Below are positions 27,350-36,712 of a stretch of DNA of 64,000 nt, one piece after another. This stretch comes from Clostridia bacterium. GTDB lineage: Bacteria > Bacillota > Clostridia > Lachnospirales > Lachnospiraceae. Positions within the stretch are counted from its first letter, which is position 1; each line of letters starts with the position of its first letter. The notes beneath the pieces are model-generated. The model had not been told where the DNA came from and made no database searches. It worked only from the letters and a program-made list of their open reading frames with translations. The translations under genes were made by a program, and so were the position numbers. The stretch lies in NCBI GenBank assembly GCA_003246295.1, contig QKAS01000034.1:1-64000 (forward strand). Reading direction: 5' to 3'.

Positions 27350-29218
27350 ATGGAAAAAAAGTTTCGCTTATTAAACTACAAATTAATATCCAGAAGATTA
27401 TTTCTTGTTGCATATGATATTGTTGCTGCGAGCCTGGCTTCTATTCTGGCACTGATGTTTCGATATGACTTTAAGTATGATACTATTGCGCCTCACTTTT
27501 TAGAATCAGCAAAAACATTTATGCCGGCAACGATACTTATCACAGTTATCATCTTTTATATCTTCCGGTTGTATCATGGACTCTGGCTGTTTGCAGGTGT
27601 AACAGAGATGCAAAATATTGTGGCGGCTTCTGTCGTGGCGTCCGTTTTAGAAGGAATTGGACTCTATCTGCTTCAATTACCAGTTCCAAGAAGCTATTAT
27701 TTTGGGAATGCGGGCTTTTTATTTATCTTTATCTTTGCGAATCGATTCTCTTATCGCTTTTTCAGGGGAGTCAGACATAAGAAACAGAACCAGAAAAATG
27801 GAATCCGTGTCATGATTATCGGTGCAGGAGATGCAGGAAATGCGATCATCAAAGAAATCGTATCCAGTTCCTTCAGCCGCATGGTCATCAAATGCATTAT
27901 TGATGATGACAGATCTAAATGGGGAAAATATATCCAAGGTATTAAAGTGGCTGGTGGAAGAGACAAAATTGTTGAACTCGCTAATTTCTATTCTATCGAT
28001 GAAATCTTCATCGCTATGCCATCTGCTTCCAATAAAATAATCAAAGAGATTCTTCAAATTTGTCAGGAAACCAATGCCAAACTGAGAACGCTTCCGGGTA
28101 TGTATCAGCTTGTGAATGGTGAGGTAGACGTCAGTAAACTACGTGACGTAGAAGTGGAAGATTTACTTGGAAGAGATTCTATTGCAGTTGATCTCCAGGC
28201 AATTATGGATTATGTCAGTGAAAAAAAGGTGCTTGTTACAGGTGGTGGAGGTTCGATTGGAAGTGAATTATGCAGACAGATCGCGTCACACAAACCGAAA
28301 CAGTTAATCATTGTTGATATTTATGAAAATAATGCTTATGAGATCCAGCAGGAGTTAAAGACAAAATATCCCGAGTTGAATCTTGTGGTGTTAATTGCGT
28401 CTGTACGGAATACAAACAGAGTGAATTGTATCTTTGAAACATATAAACCGGATATTGTCTATCATGCAGCAGCGCACAAGCATGTGCCGCTGATGGAAGA
28501 CAGTCCAAATGAAGCCATTAAGAACAATGTATTTGGTACATGGAAGACAGCACAGGCAGCAGCATTCTATGGTGTGAAAAAATTCGTAATGATATCGACT
28601 GATAAAGCTGTGAATCCGACAAATATCATGGGAGCCTCCAAGCGAATCTGCGAAATGATCATTCAGACATTTAACAGACATTACGATACAGAATTTGTTG
28701 CGGTTCGTTTTGGAAATGTACTTGGAAGTAATGGTAGTGTGATTCCATTATTCAGAAAACAGATTGAAGCTGGTGGACCTGTGACGGTGACACATCCGGA
28801 TATCATAAGGTACTTTATGACGATACCAGAAGCTGTTTCCCTTGTACTACAGGCAGGAGCTTATGCAAAAGGTGGAGAGATATTTGTCCTTGATATGGGA
28901 GAGCCAGTCAGAATTCTGGATCTTGCCAAGAATCTGATCAGACTATCCGGATACAAACTTGGAGAAGATATAGAAATTAAGTTTACAGGACTTCGCCCAG
29001 GTGAAAAATTATATGAAGAACTTCTGATGGATGAAGAGGGATTACAGGATACAGATAATAAGCTGATTCATATTGGGAAACCAATTGAAATTGACGAAGA
29101 TACATTCTTTTGCAGGCTGAAAAATCTGAAAGAGGCGACTGAGCAGGAGAGTCCGAAAATCAAAGAGTTGATTCAGGAAATCGTTCCTACATATCATCCA
29201 GAGCATACCCATTCATAA
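27350..29218 (+). CDS. Membrane nucleotide-sugar 4,6-dehydratase (PglF/CapD/WbpM type)
   Basis: The 622-residue protein has four N-terminal membrane segments, a first Rossmann domain (GAGDAG at 158-163) and the catalytic domain (TGGGGSIG at 297-304). The active site reads TDK at 417-419 and then MGASK at 427-431, with Met in place of the usual Tyr; this replacement is normal for the PglF/WbpM group. It converts UDP-GlcNAc to the 4-keto-6-deoxy sugar. The next genes, after a structured gap, are a PglE-like aminotransferase and PglC-like transferase, so a bacillosamine-like route is likely. Confidence 0.9.
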   Translation: MEKKFRLLNYKLISRRLFLVAYDIVAASLASILALMFRYDFKYDTIAPHFLESAKTFMPATILITVIIFYIFRLYHGLWLFAGVTEMQNIVAASVVASVLEGIGLYLLQLPVPRSYYFGNAGFLFIFIFANRFSYRFFRGVRHKKQNQKNGIRVMIIGAGDAGNAIIKEIVSSSFSRMVIKCIIDDDRSKWGKYIQGIKVAGGRDKIVELANFYSIDEIFIAMPSASNKIIKEILQICQETNAKLRTLPGMYQLVNGEVDVSKLRDVEVEDLLGRDSIAVDLQAIMDYVSEKKVLVTGGGGSIGSELCRQIASHKPKQLIIVDIYENNAYEIQQELKTKYPELNLVVLIASVRNTNRVNCIFETYKPDIVYHAAAHKHVPLMEDSPNEAIKNNVFGTWKTAQAAAFYGVKKFVMISTDKAVNPTNIMGASKRICEMIIQTFNRHYDTEFVAVRFGNVLGSNGSVIPLFRKQIEAGGPVTVTHPDIIRYFMTIPEAVSLVLQAGAYAKGGEIFVLDMGEPVRILDLAKNLIRLSGYKLGEDIEIKFTGLRPGEKLYEELLMDEEGLQDTDNKLIHIGKPIEIDEDTFFCRLKNLKEATEQESPKIKELIQEIVPTYHPEHTHS

Positions 29219-29458
29219 GGTTGTGACTGGGTTGGTGACTGTAATACTCAACGCAAAACGCGCTCTCGCTTCACTTCACATGTAGCAGTACTAAGGTTCT
29301 AAAATACAGAACCAAGTACTGACATGTTCAGAGAGTTTTGCTTATGAGAATATTGCAGTCACCAACCCAGTAAAAGACGTTATGTAGGAATATTTATAAT
29401 ATTCTCTAAATATAATTAAGATAAAAATATGAATTTTTAAATAGAAAAGAGGCAGAAT
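29219..29458 (+). other. Intergenic region of 240 bases with the second structured element
   Basis: The first 150 bases are the structured element listed separately. The rest, to 29445, is AT-rich with a small palindrome AATATT-TAT-AATATT at 29389-29403 and two TATAAT hexamers at 29395 and 29411, neither with a good -35 at the right distance. GAGG near 29449 is the ribosome binding site of the next gene. No coding sequence is seen. Confidence 0.5.
29226..29371 (+). ncRNA. Structured intergenic element, copy 2 (possible conserved RNA)
   Basis: A 146-base element pairs 29226-29241 perfectly with 29356-29371 (16 bp). Further helices are 29243-29246/29351-29354, 29247-29250/29345-29348, 29253-29259/29335-29341 and 29264-29267/29331-29334. 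The core has CGCTTCACT at 29267-29275, a helix ACATGT 29278-29283/29322-29327, GCAG at 29285-29288, and an apical hairpin of two helices (29287-29291/29316-29320 and 29295-29300/29308-29313) around a TAA/AA internal loop. The layout and unpaired motifs match copy 1 at 6458-6599 while the stem sequences do not. No T-run follows. The family is not identified. Confidence 0.6.
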
Positions 29459-30607
29459 ATGAATCAGGAGAATAAGAGGCTTTATTTATCTTCTCCTACC
29501 ATGAATGGCAGGGAACAGGAGTTTATCAAGGAGGCGTTTGATACGAATTGGGTCGCTCCTCTTGGAAAAAATGTGGATGAGTTTGAACGGGAGCTTGCAG
29601 GATTTGTAGGAATTGGTCATGCAGCAGCACTGAGTTCCGGAACGGCAGCAGTTCATCTTGCATTGAAACTTTGTGACGTGACAGCCGGGGATGTTGTATT
29701 TGTGTCTTCGCTGACATTTTCAGCAAGTTGCAATCCGATTGTTTATGAGAAGGCGGTTCCGGTCTTTATTGATTCAGAACCTGACACATGGAACATGTCA
29801 CCCGAAGCTTTACGAGAGGCTTTCAAGAAATATCCTCATCCCAAAGCAGTTGTTCTGGTTCATTTATATGGGACGCCCGCAAAACTGGATGAGATTATGG
29901 AAATCTGTAAGGAACATCATGTACCGCTGATTGAGGATGCGGCAGAATCACTTTCAGCAACTTATAAAGGAAAACATACAGGGACATTTGGTAAATTAGG
30001 CATTTATTCATTTAATGGAAACAAGATCATCACGACTTCAGGTGGTGGTATGCTCGTATCCGAAGATGAGAGCTTAATTAAAAAGGCACGTTTTCTATCA
30101 ACACAGTCCAGAGATCCTGCAAGACATTATCAGCATTCCGAGATTGGTTATAATTACAGAATGTCCAATATCCTTGCTGGAATTGGAAGAGGACAGATGA
30201 CTTGTCTGGCAGAACATAAACATAAGAAAAATGAGATTTATAAAGAGTATAAAAAGCAGTTGGCTGATATTGAGGCAATCACATTAAATCCAATGAATCC
30301 AGATGGGGATGCAAATAATTGGCTGACATGTATTACGATTGACCCAAAATCACATGTTTCACCAGACCTTTTAATGGATGCACTGGAAGCTGAGAATATG
30401 GAATCAAGACCAATCTGGAAACCAATGCATTTGCAACCCGTTTTCGCTGAGTGTGATTTTTTTAGACACCCGGGAACAGAGAAGCATTGTGCAGGAGGTT
30501 CCGTTTCTGAAACGATATTTACAACAGGTGTATGCCTGCCAAGTGATGTTAAAAATACACAGGAAGATATGGAGCGAATCATCGCGGTAATTAGAAGCCT
30601 GTTTTAG
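29459..30607 (+). CDS. UDP-sugar 4-aminotransferase (PglE-like, DegT/DnrJ/EryC1)
   Basis: The 382-residue PLP enzyme opens with LYLSSPTMNGREQEFIKEAF, as PglE and related transaminases do. The PLP lysine is Lys189 in SFNGNKIITTSGGG, and IEDAAES holds Asp160. It should convert the PglF-type product to UDP-4-amino-4,6-dideoxy-GlcNAc. It is separated from the dehydratase by the structured element but runs straight into the PglC-like gene. GAGG lies about seven bases upstream. Confidence 0.87.
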   Translation: MNQENKRLYLSSPTMNGREQEFIKEAFDTNWVAPLGKNVDEFERELAGFVGIGHAAALSSGTAAVHLALKLCDVTAGDVVFVSSLTFSASCNPIVYEKAVPVFIDSEPDTWNMSPEALREAFKKYPHPKAVVLVHLYGTPAKLDEIMEICKEHHVPLIEDAAESLSATYKGKHTGTFGKLGIYSFNGNKIITTSGGGMLVSEDESLIKKARFLSTQSRDPARHYQHSEIGYNYRMSNILAGIGRGQMTCLAEHKHKKNEIYKEYKKQLADIEAITLNPMNPDGDANNWLTCITIDPKSHVSPDLLMDALEAENMESRPIWKPMHLQPVFAECDFFRHPGTEKHCAGGSVSETIFTTGVCLPSDVKNTQEDMERIIAVIRSLF

Positions 30608-30617
30608 GAGACAAACT

Positions 30618-31250
30618 ATGTCAGTTTATCGGAACTTTTTTAAAAGACTTTTAGATATCATAATATCAGGGGTGGCTTTATTATTATTATCGCCATTGAT
30701 TTTGTTACTGATTTTACTTGTTCGATGCAAGCTGGGGAGTCCTGTTTTTTTTAAGCAGGAAAGACCTGGACTCAATGAGAAGATCTTTACACTGAAAAAG
30801 TTTCGTACGATGACAGACAAGCGGGATGAGATGGGACAGATGCTTCCAGATTCCTTGCGTCTGACCAAATTTGGAAAATTCTTACGTAGTTCCAGTCTGG
30901 ATGAACTGCCAGAGTTGTGGAATATTTTTGTTGGGGATATGAGCCTGATTGGTCCCAGACCTCTTCTGGTGAGCTACCTGCCTTATTATACTGAAAGAGA
31001 GAGACTCAGACATTCCGTTCGTCCAGGACTGACAGGACTTGCACAGGTGAGTGGCCGTAATTTTTTGCAATGGGATAAACGTCTTGAAAAAGATGTGGAG
31101 TATGTTGAACACATTACATTTCTTAAAGATTTGAGAATATTGGCACTTACAGTCAAAGTAGCATTAAAACCAGAACATGTGGCAGAAGATACAAATGCTG
31201 CGGAAGGAAATTTTGCGGAAATCAGAAAAGCGCAGCAGCAAAAACAATGA
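30618..31250 (+). CDS. Priming glycosyl-1-phosphate transferase (PglC-like, small form)
   Basis: The 210-residue protein has one N-terminal re-entrant or membrane helix (about 10-35), then the monotopic phosphoglycosyl transferase core: KQERPG at 46-51, KKFRTM at 60-65, the catalytic Asp95-Glu96 pair in SLDELPELWN, and GDMSLIGPRP. It transfers a phospho-sugar to undecaprenyl phosphate and so starts a chain. The small size matches PglC rather than WbaP. With PglF- and PglE-like genes next to it the substrate is probably a UDP-diNAc-bacillosamine-like sugar. A second priming enzyme is at 62352. Confidence 0.9.
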   Translation: MSVYRNFFKRLLDIIISGVALLLLSPLILLLILLVRCKLGSPVFFKQERPGLNEKIFTLKKFRTMTDKRDEMGQMLPDSLRLTKFGKFLRSSSLDELPELWNIFVGDMSLIGPRPLLVSYLPYYTERERLRHSVRPGLTGLAQVSGRNFLQWDKRLEKDVEYVEHITFLKDLRILALTVKVALKPEHVAEDTNAAEGNFAEIRKAQQQKQ

Positions 31251-31267
31251 TAGAAAATGAGGCAATG

Positions 31268-32239
31268 ATGATAACAGTATTATTATTAAGCGCTGGAACG
31301 AGAAATAAGGTGGTCCAGTATTTTAAGAAGTCATTAGAAGGAATTGGAAGGGTGATAGCGACGGATTGCAGTGAGCTTGCACCAGCAATTCATGAAGCGG
31401 ATAAGTATTATATTGTTCCGCGAATTGATGCACCGAACTATCTGCAAATGATTCTGAACATTTGTAAAGAGGAATCTGTAGATGGCGTTTTATCGTTGAT
31501 CGATCCTGAATTATCTCTGATTGCAGAGCATAAACAGGATTTTCTGGAAATCGGATGTACACCGATTGTATCAGAGGCGGAACAAGTTGAACTGTGTTTT
31601 GACAAATATAAAATGTTTTCATTTTTAAAGGAACATGGATTTCATACAGCAAAGAGTTATCAGGATCTTGTAACCTTTCAAAAGGATCTGGCATCTGGAG
31701 ACATTACATTTCCAGTGTTTGTAAAACCAATCAAGGGAAGTGCAAGCATTAACATTAATAAAGTGAATTCAGTGCGAGAGGTTGAGTTGCTCTTTGATCT
31801 GTATGATGATCTGATGATTCAGGAGTATATGAATGGAACAGAATTTGGTGCCGACGTTTACATTGATATGATCAGTGGTGAAATCATTAGTATTTTTACC
31901 AAAGAAAAAATTAAAATGCGTGCAGGCGAAACCGATAAAGCGGTATCGGTTAAAGACGAAAAACTTTTTAATGTGATTCAGAATTTTGTGAAAACAGCTG
32001 GTTTTCGTGGAATGATAGATATCGATCTTTTTCTCGTAAACGGAGAATATTACATTTCTGAAGTGAATCCACGTTTCGGGGGGGGATACCCACATGCATA
32101 TGCCTGTGGTGTCAACACACCACAGCTTATTGTGAATAATCTGAGTGGAAATAAGAATACACCGGCAATTGGTGCATATAAAGAAGGCATTTATATGATG
32201 AAATACAATGAAATTATGATAAAGGATGGCATTGGATGA
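31268..32239 (+). CDS. ATP-grasp family ligase (carbamoyl-phosphate-synthase-like)
   Basis: The 323-residue protein has an ATP-grasp fold: an N-terminal nucleotide-binding-like domain, the ATP-binding lysine Lys153 in FVKPIKGSAS, and the metal-binding EVNPRFGGGY with Glu265 and Asn267. ATP-grasp enzymes join a carboxylate to an amine through an acyl phosphate. It sits between PglC-like and PglA-like genes where a PglD acetyltransferase might be expected, so it may acylate the 4-amino sugar, perhaps with an amino acid. That is inference. The ATG at 31268 follows GAGG; the in-frame ATG at 31247 has no site. The end overlaps the next gene by four bases. Confidence 0.8.
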   Translation: MITVLLLSAGTRNKVVQYFKKSLEGIGRVIATDCSELAPAIHEADKYYIVPRIDAPNYLQMILNICKEESVDGVLSLIDPELSLIAEHKQDFLEIGCTPIVSEAEQVELCFDKYKMFSFLKEHGFHTAKSYQDLVTFQKDLASGDITFPVFVKPIKGSASININKVNSVREVELLFDLYDDLMIQEYMNGTEFGADVYIDMISGEIISIFTKEKIKMRAGETDKAVSVKDEKLFNVIQNFVKTAGFRGMIDIDLFLVNGEYYISEVNPRFGGGYPHAYACGVNTPQLIVNNLSGNKNTPAIGAYKEGIYMMKYNEIMIKDGIG

Positions 32240-33348
32240 AGAAGAAGGTTCTGATTATGACGAACAGTGATTCTGGTTTATATGATTTCAGAAAAGAACT
32301 GCTGTCAGAACTGGTACATTTGGAGTATGAGGTTATGGTGTCGGTTCCGATAGGAACATATGCTGATAAAATCAGGCAGATTGGATGTGAAGTCATTCCT
32401 GCGCAATTTGAACGAAGAGGGATGAATCCAGTTAAAGATCTGAAATTACTTCTATCTTATATCAGATTGATAAAACAGAAAAAGCCGGATGTAGTTCTGA
32501 CCTACACGATTAAGCCTAATATTTATGGTGGACTTGCCTGCAGGTGTTGCAGAGTTCCTTATCTATGTAATATCACAGGACTTGGAACTGCCATTGAGAA
32601 TCCGGGCATGCTCAGAAAAGTTCTGTTATGGTTATATCGAGTCTCACTAAAAGAAGCATCATGCATTTTATTTCAGAATATCTATAACAAAGAATTCATG
32701 GAAAAAAATGGCTGCAAAGGGAAAAAGAGTGTTCTATTGTCTGGCTCGGGTGTAAATCTGACAGAGCACTCCTATTGTGAATACCCGTCTGAAGAACAGG
32801 AAATAAGACTGCTCAGTGTCATGCGTGTTATGAAGGACAAAGGAATCGAAGAATTATTAGAATGTATTCCAAAGATTCATAAAATGTTTCCAAAGACGAT
32901 CTTTGCGATAGCAGGAGCTTATGAAGAAGAAACCAGAGCGTTATATGAGCCTGGGATAAATGACTTGCAAGAACAAGGTATTCTGCGTTACTATGGGTAT
33001 CGGGATGATCTTGGAGAGGTTATGGCGCAGCATCATATTGTAGTACATCCTTCTTACCATGAAGGCATGTCCAACGTATTGCTTGAGGCGGCAGCAACTG
33101 GAAGACCAGTGGTCGCAACAGATATTACCGGCTGTATCGAAACATATCTTCCGGGAATCAGCGGAGAAAGCTGTAAACGTAAGGATGCCAAATCTTTACA
33201 ACATGCCTTAGAGAGAATATTAAACCGCACCACAGAAGAACGAATTCAGATGGGGCAGGATGGCCGCAGCCATGTAGAAGCACATTTTGACAGACGGCAG
33301 GTCGTACAGGTATACTTAGATAATATCCGTAATATAACAATGTCATAA
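32236..33348 (+). CDS. Glycosyltransferase family 4, PglA-like
   Basis: The 370-residue GT-B protein follows the PglA pattern: an N-terminal S-G-x-YDFRKELL segment, TYTIKPNIYGGLA near 90-102, NITGLGTAIEN near 112-122, and the E-x7-E motif at 276-284 in HEGMSNVLLEA. PglA adds GalNAc or a related HexNAc to the lipid-linked first sugar, which fits its place after the PglC-like gene. Translation is coupled to the ATP-grasp gene by a four-base overlap. The exact donor is not known. Confidence 0.87.
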   Translation: MKKKVLIMTNSDSGLYDFRKELLSELVHLEYEVMVSVPIGTYADKIRQIGCEVIPAQFERRGMNPVKDLKLLLSYIRLIKQKKPDVVLTYTIKPNIYGGLACRCCRVPYLCNITGLGTAIENPGMLRKVLLWLYRVSLKEASCILFQNIYNKEFMEKNGCKGKKSVLLSGSGVNLTEHSYCEYPSEEQEIRLLSVMRVMKDKGIEELLECIPKIHKMFPKTIFAIAGAYEEETRALYEPGINDLQEQGILRYYGYRDDLGEVMAQHHIVVHPSYHEGMSNVLLEAAATGRPVVATDITGCIETYLPGISGESCKRKDAKSLQHALERILNRTTEERIQMGQDGRSHVEAHFDRRQVVQVYLDNIRNITMS

Positions 33349-33385
33349 AAATGAATGATAAATACAATAAGGATCGAGGTAGCAT

Positions 33386-34702
33386 ATGAACTTATATGAA
33401 CAGATTGTAGCAGGTGAAGAAAAAATATCATTGGTGGGCCTTGGGTACGTTGGTATGCCAATCGCAGTTGCATTTGCAAAAAAAATTAAGGTAGTTGGCT
33501 TTGACCTGAATCAACAAAAAATTGAACTTTACCAGAATGGTATTGATCCGACCAGAGAAGTTGGTGATGATGTGATCAAACAGACAGCTGTAGAGTTTAC
33601 TGCAGATGAAACCAAACTCAGAGAGGCCAAATTCCATATCGTAGCGGTTCCAACTCCGGTCAATGATGATCATACGCCTGATCTGACACCTGTGGAAGGC
33701 GCAAGCAGAATTCTCGGGCGTAATCTGAGCAAAGGATCTATCATTGTGTTTGAATCAACTGTGTATCCGGGCGTTACAGAAGATATCTGTGTTCCAATCC
33801 TTGAAAAAGAATCCGGATTAAAATGTGGTGTAGACTTTAAGATTGGTTACTCACCAGAACGTATCAATCCAGGGGATAAAGTACACAGACTTGAGACCAT
33901 TACTAAAATTGTATCTGGTATGGATGAAGAGACACTTGATATCATTGCAAAAGTATATGAACTTGTTGTAGAAGCTGGGGTATATAGAGCAGAGTCTATT
34001 AAGGTTGCAGAAGCAGCAAAAGTCATTGAAAACAGTCAGAGAGATATCAATATTGCATTTATGAATGAACTCTCTATTATCTTTAATAAAATGGGAATCG
34101 ACACCAAGGCAGTTCTGGAAGCAGCAGGAACAAAGTGGAACTTCTTAAAATTCTTCCCAGGGCTTGTTGGCGGACACTGTATCGGTGTTGATCCTTATTA
34201 TCTGACCTACAAGGCAGAACAACTTGGCTATCATAGCCAGATCATTCTTTCTGGTAGAAGAATTAACGATGACATGGGAAAATATGTGGCAGAAAGTGTT
34301 GTGAAGCATCTGATTCAGGCAGACCTTCCAGTTAAGAATGCAAAAGTGGCAATTCTTGGATTTACCTTCAAAGAAGACTGTCCTGATACCAGAAATACAA
34401 AAGTCATCGATATCTATAATGAGCTAAAAGAATATGGAATTAACCCAGTTGTTACTGATGAAACTGCAGATGCAGAAGAAGCATTGAAGCTATATGGTGT
34501 ACAGTTCGTATCAATGAAAGAAATCAAAGACATGGATGCAGTGATTATTGCAGTAGCGCATAAAGAATTCCTGAAACTGAACAAGGAAGATATCAAAGCC
34601 TTTTATAATGCATCAAACGCAAAGAAAGTCCTTGCCGATATCAAGGGACTGTTCAACCGTAACGAATTTACAGATGAAGAATTTGTTTATTGGAGACTGT
34701 AA
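33386..34702 (+). CDS. tviB: UDP-N-acetylhexosamine 6-dehydrogenase (WbpO/TviB type)
   Basis: The 438-residue NAD enzyme oxidises C6 of UDP-GlcNAc or UDP-GalNAc to the uronic acid in two steps. It has the N-terminal GLGYVGMP at 18-25, the VAVPTPV segment near 86-92, and the catalytic Cys265 in GGHCIGVDPYYL. The overall pattern fits the WbpO/TviB/VipA group more than UDP-glucose dehydrogenase. The UDP-HexNAc 4-epimerase encoded next makes UDP-GalNAcA the likely end product, as in Vi antigen synthesis. GAGG lies upstream of the ATG. Confidence 0.9.
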   Translation: MNLYEQIVAGEEKISLVGLGYVGMPIAVAFAKKIKVVGFDLNQQKIELYQNGIDPTREVGDDVIKQTAVEFTADETKLREAKFHIVAVPTPVNDDHTPDLTPVEGASRILGRNLSKGSIIVFESTVYPGVTEDICVPILEKESGLKCGVDFKIGYSPERINPGDKVHRLETITKIVSGMDEETLDIIAKVYELVVEAGVYRAESIKVAEAAKVIENSQRDINIAFMNELSIIFNKMGIDTKAVLEAAGTKWNFLKFFPGLVGGHCIGVDPYYLTYKAEQLGYHSQIILSGRRINDDMGKYVAESVVKHLIQADLPVKNAKVAILGFTFKEDCPDTRNTKVIDIYNELKEYGINPVVTDETADAEEALKLYGVQFVSMKEIKDMDAVIIAVAHKEFLKLNKEDIKAFYNASNAKKVLADIKGLFNRNEFTDEEFVYWRL

Positions 34703-34725
34703 GAAATGAAAAGAGGAGCATAAAT

Positions 34726-35703
34726 ATGGGATATCAGAAATTGAAATTTAATCAGGATAGTATATTTCTTGTTACAGGCGGCGCTGGTTTTATCGGCTCG
34801 AACCTTTGTGAAGCCATCACAGATATGGGATATCAGGTAAGATGCCTTGATAATTTGTCTACAGGGAAAAAGGAGCATGTGACCATGCTTCAGAACCGTC
34901 CCAACTACACCTTTATGGAAGGTGATATTAAAGATTTTGATACCTGTATGAAGGCTTGTGAAGGAGTAACCTACGTTCTGAATCAGGCAGCATGGGGCAG
35001 TGTGCCAAGAAGCATTGAAATGCCATTGTTTTATGAAGACAACAATGTAAAAGGGACTTTAAACATGATGGAAGCTGCAAGGCAGTCAGGTGTGAAAAAG
35101 TTTGTCTATGCTTCCAGTTCTTCCGTGTATGGTGACCATCCAACACTTCCTAAGAAGGAAGGTGTAGAAGGTGAGTTATTATCACCTTATGCATTAACCA
35201 AGAGAACCAATGAAGAATATGGAAAACTCTATAAAAAATTATATGGACTTGATACCTATGGACTCCGTTATTTTAATGTATTTGGAAGAAGACAGGATCC
35301 AGATGGAATGTATGCTGCTGTCATTCCTAAGTTTATTAAAATGTTATTACATGGAGAAGTGCCAACCATCAATGGTGATGGCAAGCAATCCAGAGATTTT
35401 ACATATATTGATAACGTGATTGAAGCAAATTTAAAAGCTTGTCTTGCATCAGAAGAAGCAGGCGGTGAAGCTTTTAATATTGGATATGGTGGTAGAGAAT
35501 ATCTCATAGATATTTATCATGCGCTATGTGATGCACTTGGCATGAAGGTAGAGCCAAAGTTTGGACCAGACAGACTTGGAGATGTACGCCATTCAAACGC
35601 AGATATCAGTAAAGCAAGAGCATTGCTTGATTATGACCCAGACTATGATTTCAAGGCGGGGATTACACTTGCGATAGACTGGTATAAAGAATATCTGAAA
35701 TAA
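34726..35703 (+). CDS. tviC: UDP-N-acetylhexosamine 4-epimerase (WbpP/TviC type)
   Basis: The 325-residue extended SDR protein has GGAGFIG at 18-24, the group-typical NQAAWGSVPRSI near 86-97, Ser131 in the YASSSSVYG segment and the catalytic Y-x3-K at Tyr155 and Lys159. It epimerises C4 of UDP-GlcNAc or UDP-GlcNAcA. The start at 34726 follows GAGGAG (34713-34718) by seven bases; an ATG at 34690 inside the upstream gene is less likely. It forms a UDP-GalNAcA module with tviB. Confidence 0.9.
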   Translation: MGYQKLKFNQDSIFLVTGGAGFIGSNLCEAITDMGYQVRCLDNLSTGKKEHVTMLQNRPNYTFMEGDIKDFDTCMKACEGVTYVLNQAAWGSVPRSIEMPLFYEDNNVKGTLNMMEAARQSGVKKFVYASSSSVYGDHPTLPKKEGVEGELLSPYALTKRTNEEYGKLYKKLYGLDTYGLRYFNVFGRRQDPDGMYAAVIPKFIKMLLHGEVPTINGDGKQSRDFTYIDNVIEANLKACLASEEAGGEAFNIGYGGREYLIDIYHALCDALGMKVEPKFGPDRLGDVRHSNADISKARALLDYDPDYDFKAGITLAIDWYKEYLK

Positions 35704-35723
35704 TTTGCTTTTTGAGGAAAGGT

Positions 35724-36656
35724 ATGGTTATCCCTATGAATTATAAACTTGCTATCTTTGGAGTAAAAGATACAACAGAAGAGATTGTTGAATTTATTCA
35801 TAATAAGATCAGAAAAATTGATGTGATTATAACCATTCATCCTGAAGTTCTCAAAGGGAATCATGTGGCAGGCTTTAAAGGTCTGAAAATATTTGAAGAA
35901 AAATATGGGATCAGGGTCTTTGAGGCCCGATCCTATTCCTTAAATGATGAGGAGACGGTTGCATTTTTTAAAGAAAATAACTTTGACATCGGCATCTCGA
36001 TGGGTTGGCAACGCCTCATACCCGGACAGGTGCTGAATGCATTTTCAAAAGGTGTGTTCGGTTTTCATGGAAGCTGCGGTTATCTTCCCTACGGACGTGG
36101 CAGATCGCCTTTGAACTGGTCAGTCATCAATGGAGATTCCCGCTTTATATTGAATCTGTTCCGTTATGATGAAGCAGCAGATAGTCCCAATGTTTTTGCA
36201 AACAGAATGTTCGCGATTACAGAACATGATACGATTCGTACACTTCAGTATAAGAACTTACTTGTTTCCAAACAGCTGATTACACAGCTGTTACAGGCAT
36301 ATGAACAGGGAACAATCTCAGTTGATACAACATCTGCTGATCCAGACAGCTGGTATGGAAAGAGAACGGCGCAGGATGGCAAGATTAATTTTATGGACAA
36401 GACAAGAGTGATCTACAATCTGATTCGCGGTGTGGGAAAACCATTTCCTGGAGCTTTTGTATACCGGGAGGAAGAGAAGATTATCATCTGGGAAGCACAT
36501 CCATTTGATGAAATGTTAGATTTTTCTTCCTACAAGCCAGGGCAGGTCATTGATGTCTTTGATGGAAAAGCAATTGTGAGAACCATTGATGGTTCTTTAC
36601 TCTTAGATGCGTATGAAGCGTTAACCTCTCTAAAACCTGGAGATTTATTGCATTAA
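35724..36656 (+). CDS. Formyltransferase-family enzyme (probable sugar N-formyltransferase)
   Basis: The 310-residue protein has the methionyl-tRNA formyltransferase-like catalytic domain, which uses 10-formyl-tetrahydrofolate to formylate an amine. The active-site region reads GFHGSCGYLPYGRGRSPLNW, with His115 and a later Asp153 (AADSPN) in the places of the usual catalytic His and Asp. The Asn two residues before the His in most family members is Gly113 here. Relatives in glycan loci formylate amino sugars; the 4-amino sugars made in this locus are possible substrates. The ATG at 35724 follows GAGG at 35714-35717; an in-frame TTG at 35712 precedes that site. Confidence 0.78.
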   Translation: MVIPMNYKLAIFGVKDTTEEIVEFIHNKIRKIDVIITIHPEVLKGNHVAGFKGLKIFEEKYGIRVFEARSYSLNDEETVAFFKENNFDIGISMGWQRLIPGQVLNAFSKGVFGFHGSCGYLPYGRGRSPLNWSVINGDSRFILNLFRYDEAADSPNVFANRMFAITEHDTIRTLQYKNLLVSKQLITQLLQAYEQGTISVDTTSADPDSWYGKRTAQDGKINFMDKTRVIYNLIRGVGKPFPGAFVYREEEKIIIWEAHPFDEMLDFSSYKPGQVIDVFDGKAIVRTIDGSLLLDAYEALTSLKPGDLLH

Positions 36657-36712
36657 TGGATCAAAATCATGTTCATTACAAAAAAGGTGTCATTTAGGAG
36701 GCAATCATTTTA

